This document shows positions 26,558 to 32,576 of a stretch of 32,576 bases of DNA, in pieces. This stretch comes from an uncultured Odoribacter sp. (GTDB taxonomy: Bacteria > Bacteroidota > Bacteroidia > Bacteroidales > Marinifilaceae), in the NCBI GenBank assembly GCA_905193145.1, contig CAJJNP010000014.1, positions 1-32,576 of the forward strand, given 5' to 3'. The translations under genes and the position numbers were made by a program. The notes beneath the pieces were generated by a model. That model had not been told where the DNA came from and did no database searches. It worked only from the letters and a program-made list of their open reading frames with translations. Within the stretch, counting starts at the first letter, position 1. Each line of letters opens with the position of its first letter.

Positions 26558-29500
26558 ATGAATACATTATTACAGAGAATTCCTCTTTTATCGGTGTTGT
26601 TTTGGGGGATTGCAACCCAGGCGGCACAACTTCCTATTATCTTGGAGGCCGAAGATGCAAAATTATTTGGTGAGCTAAAAGTTGAACAAGTTTCCGGTTT
26701 TTCCGGAAATAAGTATGTTCATGATTTTCATATAAATTCCGATTCCTATTATTTGTATGAGAATATAGAAGTGGACCAAGCCGGGACGTATGAGTTAAAA
26801 GCATTTACTACAGGTACAGCTCGTCCTTTTTATATTGAAGTAAATGATTATGAACGAATCGTTTTACGTACAAGCGACTCTCCAGATTGGAATGCACCTC
26901 CTACATCGGTTTCTTCTGCATATATCTATTTGGATGCCGGTACTAATGTCATAAAAATGGGTACCGAATTTGAAAATGGCCCCAATATTGATAAATTTGA
27001 AATTCATGCTACCTCTGTGAAAATAGAGAAGCCTCGTAAAGTTACAGTTGCTTTTCCGTATGATTTTACGGATGAGGCTGAGATTATGGCAGAGCATTCA
27101 AATGCTACTTTGGCTTTTCTGACAGATAATAATGAAAATACTTTTTATGAAGTATCGGGAATTACTGAAACAACAATAACGGTAGATTGTAAAGAAGATA
27201 AGGTACTTACGGGTATGCTGCTCTATGCTGGTAGAGGGGTGGACGTAACTAAATGGAAAGTAGAATATTCAAAGGACGGTCAGACATGGAGACAGTTTAG
27301 GCCTGCCTCTACTCGGATGATAGGGATGGGAGATATGGCACTGTTTACATACAACCGTGTTGTAACAAGCAGCACCTATAGTGCGCGTTATTATCGACTT
27401 ACAGCTACCGGAACTGATAACATACGGATTGCTGAATGGCAATTGTTTGGTTACGCTTTTGATACAGCGGGTAAGAAACCTTATTTCCCTGCAGATGTGA
27501 CAGAGGGGCTGAATTTGGAAAAGCAGATTTCCGGTTATCCGGAAGGGGGGACAAATGAAGGGATTATGCAATTGTTTGATAAACAATTGACAACAAAATA
27601 TTGTGCATTGGGTACGAGTTTTTATGTGCAGTGTGTGTTGGATAAAGCTTATCGTTTTAATTCTTATACGGTGACGTCTGCCAATGATGCTTCTGAGCGT
27701 GATCCTAAATTATGGAGTTTAAGTGGTTATAATCCAGAAGAAGGATGGATTGAATTAGATGAACGGAGAGATTTTAATTTTCCTGGGCGATACACCACTA
27801 TGAAATTTCAGATAGATTCGGAAAAGGAGTTCACTGCTTTTCTGTTGGAAGTTTCGAGCGTACATGCCGGTGACCGAGTGCAATTGGCTAATTTACAGGT
27901 TTTCGGTGAACCGACGGGTGGTCCTGCTGTAGCTCCGGAAGTACCGTCAACACCTTCTACAGATCCGCGGGAGCGTGCTTCCGAATTAGTCCGTTTGATG
28001 ACAAAAGGTGAAAAATTATCGTATGTAGGTGGTGTTGACTGGATGTATACGAAAGCTATTCCCCGTCTGGGCATTCCTCAAATGAAGATGTCTGATGGCC
28101 CTCAAGGAGTAGGTACTTGGGGAAATTCGACGGCTTATCCTTGTGGTATTTGTTTGGCATCTACTTGGAATGAGGATTTGGCGCATTCATATGGAGAGGC
28201 TTTGGCGCTTGATTGCCGTTCACGAGGGGTGAATATATTGTTGGGACCGGCAGTTAATATTCATCGTGCTCCTATGTGTGGACGTAATTTTGAATATATG
28301 GGTGAAGATCCGTACCTGACCTCCCGTACGGCAGTAGGATATATCAATGGGCTACAGGCAAATGGGGTAATGGCTGTTATCAAACATTTTACGGCTAACT
28401 TTCAAGAATATGACCGGAACTATATAAGTTCGGATATTGATGAGCGGACATTAAATGAAATATATTTTCCTGCTTTTAAAGCTGCGGTGCAGGAAGCCAA
28501 AGTAGGAAGTGTGATGAGTAGTTATAATCTTTTGAACGGTACGTGGACTACGCATCACCCTTGGTTGCTTCGTACCGTATTGCGTGATCAATGGGGATTT
28601 GACGGTATTCTGATGTCCGATTGGGGATCTACTCATTATTGCTTACCTGCTGCTCAGGGCGGATTGGATCTGGAAATGGCAGGTGGTGAGAAAATGAATC
28701 CTGACAGTTTGCGCTATTTCATCAACCGGGGTGATTTGGATATGAATGTGATTGATGAAAAAGTACAACATATACTTCAAACGATGATAAAATTCGGATT
28801 TATGGATAATGAACAACTGGATTCCAGTATTCCCGAAGATAATCCGGCTTCTGTAAAGACAGCTTTGGATGTGGCCCGTGAAGGTATGGTCCTTTTAAAA
28901 AACGAAGAGAACCTTTTGCCCTTAAAAGCAGATAAAATAAAAAAGGTAGCCGTTGTCGGTCAGAATGCTTTGCGTTATCTCACCGGAGGTGGTAGCGGGC
29001 GAGTTACACCTATCCATTACGTGAGTTTTTATGAAGGTATTAAAGCAGTCGGTGTACAGAAAGGTGTTGAGGTGAAATATATAGATGAATATGATCATTT
29101 GGATGATGATGTATATGTGGCATCCGGTTCTGATGAACACGGTTTTAACGGAGAGTACTTCAATAATACTGATTTGTCAGGTGCTCCGATTGCTACGAAA
29201 GTGGATGCCAATATAAACTTTAATTTCCAGAACGGTACGGGAGTCGAGGGAATTGGTACTTCTAATTATAGTGTACGTTGGACAGCAGAATTGCGACCAA
29301 TGGAAGACGGAGAATATGTTTTCCATCTTGGTGGTGATGATGGTTTTCGGTTATATATTGATGATAAAAAGGTTATTGATGATTGGAATCCCGGTCAAGA
29401 AAGATATAAGACTTACGAGATGAGGTTGTCTGCAGGCAAAACCTATGCAGTCAAAATAGAATATTATCAGGGGACGGGTGCCGCTATTATTGATTTTTAT

Positions 29501-30610
29501 TGGACGAAAGTGGGCGCAGATGATTACTTTCAAGCAAGTTTGAATGATGTAGACGTGGTAATTGCATGTTTTGGACATGACTCTGGCAGTGAAGCAGAAG
29601 GCGGGGATCGTACTTTTGCTTTACCTTCTAAACAAAAAGAGTTGATCACGAAAGTCATATCGAAGACTACCACTCCTATTGTCGGTGTGGTTACTGCCGG
29701 TGGTAATGTGGAAATGCAATCTTGGATACGGCATTTGGATGGGTTGTTATGGGCATGGTATCCTGGGCAGGAAGGTGGAACGGCTTTGGGAGAGATTTTA
29801 TTCGGTGACATAAATCCGTCAGGAAAATTACCTGTGACATTTGAAAAGCGCTGGGCTGATAATCCGACTTATAATAGCTATTATGATTCGGATAATGACA
29901 AACATGTAGAGTTTACCGAGGGTATATTTATGGGGTATCGCGGGTATGATAAATCCGGAAAAACGGTACAATATCCTTTTGGGTATGGGCTCTCCTATAC
30001 GACATTTAATCTGTCACAGATGACTGTAGAGCCTGCAATAGGTGCCGATGCTATTTTGAAAGTAATATGTGAACTAAAAAATACAGGGGATGTTGCCGGC
30101 GCACAAGTGGTGCAATTATATGTAGGTAAAAAAGGGGAGAGTAAGGTAGAACGTCCTTTGAAGGAGTTAAAGGCTTTCAAAAAGGTATACTTGAAACCGG
30201 GTGAATCGCAGAAAGTAGAATTCTCTTTATCGGAGGATGCTTTTTCTTACTATGATGTGGATCAAGTTTCTTTCGTTGTAGACGAAGGTAGTTATGATAT
30301 AAGCGTAGGCTTTTCTGCAGATGAATTGCTATTGAAAGAAGAAGTAGTGATAAAGAAGCCTACAGGTCTCCAATCGGATATTTTCGTTGATAAGACTTAC
30401 TTACTTCCTACTGTAGTGGAAGCAGGTGAGTCTGTGAACATCAGTTTTGGCATTGTTGCCAAGGCCGATGTGTACAATACTTCGGGAGTATTAAAGGCCA
30501 ATCTTTACAATACGGATCGTATTCCTACTACAGGTTTAACACAAGGAATGTATGTTGTCCACATGTGTGTTAATGATAAAAAGATAAATGGAAAATTTAT
30601 TGTAAAGTGA
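26558..30610 (+). CDS. Multidomain GH3 beta-glycosidase with PA14 insert
   Basis: The 1350-residue product has a signal peptide (about 1-22), a CBM6/CBM35-like domain (about 25-150, ILEAEDAKLFG), two discoidin-like domains (about 155-300 and 310-450; AEWQLFG, DPKLWSLSGY), then GH3. The GH3 N-terminal barrel starts near 468 with KMSDGPQGVG, GPAVNIHRAPMCGRNFEY and KHFTAN; the nucleophile is Asp688 in LMSDWGSTH. The C-terminal GH3 domain is interrupted by a PA14 domain (about 854-989, GGDDGFRLYIDD) and then gives SEAEGGDR, where Glu1012 or Glu1014 is the likely acid/base. A FnIII-like domain (about 1160-1250) and a sorting-like tail (about 1277-1350, GMYVVHM...GKFIVK) follow. Most PA14-containing GH3 enzymes are beta-glucosidases, but beta-xylosidase or other activity is possible. 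The gene sits just behind a terminator, and the next gene follows after 71 bases. Confidence 0.9.
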   Translation: MNTLLQRIPLLSVLFWGIATQAAQLPIILEAEDAKLFGELKVEQVSGFSGNKYVHDFHINSDSYYLYENIEVDQAGTYELKAFTTGTARPFYIEVNDYERIVLRTSDSPDWNAPPTSVSSAYIYLDAGTNVIKMGTEFENGPNIDKFEIHATSVKIEKPRKVTVAFPYDFTDEAEIMAEHSNATLAFLTDNNENTFYEVSGITETTITVDCKEDKVLTGMLLYAGRGVDVTKWKVEYSKDGQTWRQFRPASTRMIGMGDMALFTYNRVVTSSTYSARYYRLTATGTDNIRIAEWQLFGYAFDTAGKKPYFPADVTEGLNLEKQISGYPEGGTNEGIMQLFDKQLTTKYCALGTSFYVQCVLDKAYRFNSYTVTSANDASERDPKLWSLSGYNPEEGWIELDERRDFNFPGRYTTMKFQIDSEKEFTAFLLEVSSVHAGDRVQLANLQVFGEPTGGPAVAPEVPSTPSTDPRERASELVRLMTKGEKLSYVGGVDWMYTKAIPRLGIPQMKMSDGPQGVGTWGNSTAYPCGICLASTWNEDLAHSYGEALALDCRSRGVNILLGPAVNIHRAPMCGRNFEYMGEDPYLTSRTAVGYINGLQANGVMAVIKHFTANFQEYDRNYISSDIDERTLNEIYFPAFKAAVQEAKVGSVMSSYNLLNGTWTTHHPWLLRTVLRDQWGFDGILMSDWGSTHYCLPAAQGGLDLEMAGGEKMNPDSLRYFINRGDLDMNVIDEKVQHILQTMIKFGFMDNEQLDSSIPEDNPASVKTALDVAREGMVLLKNEENLLPLKADKIKKVAVVGQNALRYLTGGGSGRVTPIHYVSFYEGIKAVGVQKGVEVKYIDEYDHLDDDVYVASGSDEHGFNGEYFNNTDLSGAPIATKVDANINFNFQNGTGVEGIGTSNYSVRWTAELRPMEDGEYVFHLGGDDGFRLYIDDKKVIDDWNPGQERYKTYEMRLSAGKTYAVKIEYYQGTGAAIIDFYWTKVGADDYFQASLNDVDVVIACFGHDSGSEAEGGDRTFALPSKQKELITKVISKTTTPIVGVVTAGGNVEMQSWIRHLDGLLWAWYPGQEGGTALGEILFGDINPSGKLPVTFEKRWADNPTYNSYYDSDNDKHVEFTEGIFMGYRGYDKSGKTVQYPFGYGLSYTTFNLSQMTVEPAIGADAILKVICELKNTGDVAGAQVVQLYVGKKGESKVERPLKELKAFKKVYLKPGESQKVEFSLSEDAFSYYDVDQVSFVVDEGSYDISVGFSADELLLKEEVVIKKPTGLQSDIFVDKTYLLPTVVEAGESVNISFGIVAKADVYNTSGVLKANLYNTDRIPTTGLTQGMYVVHMCVNDKKINGKFIVK

Positions 30611-30681
30611 TATTGGCATCGGATGAGTAAATTAAAAATAGTGTGTTATATCTTAAATTATGAACCCCAAAAAAAAATGTT

Positions 30682-32538
30682 ATGAGAAAACTATTAACTT
30701 TATTTTTATGCCTGTTTACTCTGATAGCTAAAGCTGAAGAGTTTTCTAAAATTTATGTGGTAGGTGCTGCTTTTGACTGTGGCTGGACTGCTGAAAAAGC
30801 TTATTTGATGGATGATGAGGGTAACGGTATTTTTACATGGACCGGAAAAATGAAACGCAATGATTTTAAATTTTTGCTGAAAACCAATCCGAATGATATA
30901 TGGATTGACTGTTTGAATGCCGAAGTGGCGAATGAAGCTGTTGTGATCGGAAAAGAACATAAAATCCGGCATGTCGAAAATTCTCGTGTAACTAATGATG
31001 ATTATAAATTTATCATGAATGACGAAGGATCGTTCAAGATTACGATCGATACCAGAAAAATGACTATGATTGTGACACCGGACGATTTGATTTCTGTTTC
31101 AGCTCTGGATGGTCGTGGAAAAAGAATCGTGAATATTTATTCGTGCAGTGGGAAAGCAAGTGATTCGGAGAATGCTTATAAATTGTTGTTAAATAAGGAT
31201 GAAATAAACAATAATAAGAGTAATAAATGGGCGTATAAAGGTGATGATCCTTGGGTAATATTCTCTTTACCTGCTATTTATTCTATCAATAAATTTGGCT
31301 TTCGCGATGGAAGAATTTTAGAGACGGGAAGTGATGTCTATAATCTTCCGGAATATAAAGTATATGTTAGTATTACCGGAACAGCAGAGGCTGATTGGAC
31401 AGAGATTATTCATGAGACTAATGTTGGTGATCTGGATACAAAAGTGAAACGGATTACTCCGGTAGAAGCGCGTTATATTAAGTTTGTACCGGTAAAAGAT
31501 ACCAGGGATTCTTATGTACGTATTTATGGTGTAGACATTTACGGATCATATGTCCGGCCACTGAATGAAGAAATAGTCAGTACAGGGAAAACGATAGTCG
31601 ATTATCATAATAGTTGGAGTAATCGGGAAACACCGGCTAATATTATCGATGGAAATACAGATGCTGTCGATGGAGAAGATGCTAATAACCCTTGGGCTTT
31701 CGGAAAAAAAGAAGGTACGGATGGCTGGGTTGTGATCGACCTGGAGCAGGAATATGAAATCAATAAGTTCGCGTTGATCGATAGTGAAGAATGGTTGACA
31801 GGATATAAAGTATATGCATGCAGCTTTGCCGGTACGGATGAAGATTGGAAATTGGTTTTCGATGGAACGTTTGAAGCGATGCAGGTGCGTAAAGAAGGTG
31901 TACCGGCAGAACCTTTTGCCAGCCGTTTCCTGAAATTGGAAATTCCTTCGGAGTATCAAAAAGGATTGGCGCGTATCCGTGAATTCGAGGTTTATGGAAA
32001 ACCGGCTGTTCAACCGGAAATCATATCTAATAATGCGGATCTGAAAGCTGCCTATGAATTAGCTTTATGGACAGTGAATATCAATACGACTCAAAATGGT
32101 ATTCTGAATGCGGGAGCCCGTTATGATGGAAACTGGACACGCGATCTGTCTATTAATGTATGGAACGGTTTTCCGTTGTTACAGCCGGAAATCTCGAAGA
32201 ATTCATTATTGCATTTATTGGAAGATAACGAACAAGAGTACATCGGTGCAGAATATTGGGATAAGATAATTTGGGTAAAAGGTGCTTATATGTACTATCA
32301 GATGACTGGCGATAAAGAGTTTTTGAACCAGATATTGAAGAGTGGGGTAAACACCATTCATCAGTTGGAGGAAATGAAGCGTGATAATAACCCTGTATAT
32401 GATTCTCAATACGGGCTGTTTACAGGTCCTTCTGTATTTAATGATGGTATTGCCGGATATGAAGAGCCTGTATGGTCCGGTGATTCTAAGGGGGGAGCAG
32501 TTGTCAGTCATCCGGCACATAATAAAATAAACACATAG
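30682..32538 (+). CDS. SusF-like/discoidin/six-hairpin glycosidase, C-terminally truncated
   Basis: The 618-residue product has a signal peptide (1-18, LIAKA), an N-terminal SusE/SusF-like starch-binding-type domain (about 20-135, KIYVVG...GWTAEKAYLM..IFTWTGKMK..DFKFL), two discoidin-like domains (about 150-295 and 300-440, ends RIREFEVYG), then the start of an (alpha/alpha)6 glycosidase-like domain from about 445 (ALWTVNINTTQNG, ARYDGNWTRD at residues 479-488, KGAYMYYQMTGDKEFL). Such domains normally run 350-450 residues; this one stops after about 170 with HPAHNKINT and TAG. No C-terminal tail is present, unlike its neighbours. An insertion or deletion near 32530 is likely, with the rest lost or beyond the window. 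I cannot name the GH family; amylo-glucosidase, rhamnosidase or GH125-like enzymes are structural relatives. A run of nine A (30669-30677) precedes the start. Confidence 0.7.
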   Translation: MRKLLTLFLCLFTLIAKAEEFSKIYVVGAAFDCGWTAEKAYLMDDEGNGIFTWTGKMKRNDFKFLLKTNPNDIWIDCLNAEVANEAVVIGKEHKIRHVENSRVTNDDYKFIMNDEGSFKITIDTRKMTMIVTPDDLISVSALDGRGKRIVNIYSCSGKASDSENAYKLLLNKDEINNNKSNKWAYKGDDPWVIFSLPAIYSINKFGFRDGRILETGSDVYNLPEYKVYVSITGTAEADWTEIIHETNVGDLDTKVKRITPVEARYIKFVPVKDTRDSYVRIYGVDIYGSYVRPLNEEIVSTGKTIVDYHNSWSNRETPANIIDGNTDAVDGEDANNPWAFGKKEGTDGWVVIDLEQEYEINKFALIDSEEWLTGYKVYACSFAGTDEDWKLVFDGTFEAMQVRKEGVPAEPFASRFLKLEIPSEYQKGLARIREFEVYGKPAVQPEIISNNADLKAAYELALWTVNINTTQNGILNAGARYDGNWTRDLSINVWNGFPLLQPEISKNSLLHLLEDNEQEYIGAEYWDKIIWVKGAYMYYQMTGDKEFLNQILKSGVNTIHQLEEMKRDNNPVYDSQYGLFTGPSVFNDGIAGYEEPVWSGDSKGGAVVSHPAHNKINT

Positions 32539-32576
32539 CGAAAAAGTAAATTTGGGCAAAGCGTAGCGAATTAGCT
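32539..32576. other. Sequence after the premature stop, unassigned
   Basis: None of the three plus-strand frames continues a glycosidase reading after 32538; each meets a stop before 32576. The stretch may be the end of an inserted element or a deletion junction, but at 38 bases it cannot be identified. Confidence 0.4.

Noticed and set aside
30660..30728. Upstream ATG and nine-A tract before the last gene as a second phase-variable start
   Set aside because: The ATG at 30660 starts a different short frame, and the A9 run lies outside the clear signal-peptide start at 30682, so tract length would not change the reading frame of the protein.
31546..32013. 155-residue minus-strand open frame
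   Set aside because: Antisense to the discoidin domains of the last gene, with no motif; treated as a shadow frame.
32539..32576. End of a second insertion sequence
   Set aside because: Thirty-eight bases are too few, and no recognisable terminal repeat or target duplication can be seen; kept only as a possible cause of the truncation.

Overview
The window looks like a polysaccharide utilisation locus (PUL) from a gut-type Bacteroidales bacterium (Bacteroides, Parabacteroides or a close relative). The evidence is a SusC/SusD pair, many large secreted glycoside hydrolases encoded on one strand, AT-rich leaders, and a TAnnTTTG-type promoter upstream of the first gene. No genus-specific marker or rRNA is present, so the genus is inferred.

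Layout. Positions 1-906 are the left part of an IS3-family insertion sequence on the minus strand: orfA, the start of an orfB with an internal deletion, and one terminus near 906. Positions 907-1379 are non-coding; they hold a pair of imperfect direct repeats two helical turns apart and a good Bacteroidales promoter. Then come nine plus-strand genes: a three-module GLUG surface protein (1380-5141), SusC (5354-8515), SusD (8553-10577), GH92 alpha-mannosidase (10758-13040), GH76 alpha-mannanase-like enzyme (13049-16981), GH2 beta-galactosidase-like enzyme (17028-21569), a DUF4886/SGNH hydrolase fused to three GLUG modules (21637-26475), GH3 beta-glycosidase (26558-30610), and a SusF-like/discoidin/six-hairpin glycosidase that stops early (30682-32538), 38 bases before the window ends. 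Hairpins at 5171-5199, 10700-10717 and 26503-26536 divide the cluster into probable transcription units.

How the parts fit. SusC and SusD would import oligosaccharides. GH76 and GH92 are the established enzyme pair for alpha-mannan: an alpha-1,6 backbone endo-enzyme and an exo-mannosidase that trims side chains. GH2, GH3, the SGNH hydrolase and the last enzyme would remove beta-linked sugars, esters and other decorations. The likely target is a decorated alpha-mannan-type glycan (fungal, or a mannose-rich microbial or host glycan); this is inference. No regulator is in the window.

Most unusual points. (1) Five of the nine proteins end in a similar ~70-residue tail resembling a type IX secretion type A sorting domain, which suggests a co-exported surface enzyme set. 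(2) The SGNH-GLUG gene appears frameshifted in its signal peptide at a 7-T tract: one more T would restore a normal signal peptide from the ATG at 21611. This is either an error or a phase-variable switch. (3) Two large GLUG proteins with the same three-module plan bracket the core of the locus, one of them fused to a hydrolase. (4) A strong terminator hairpin lies immediately upstream of the GH3 gene.
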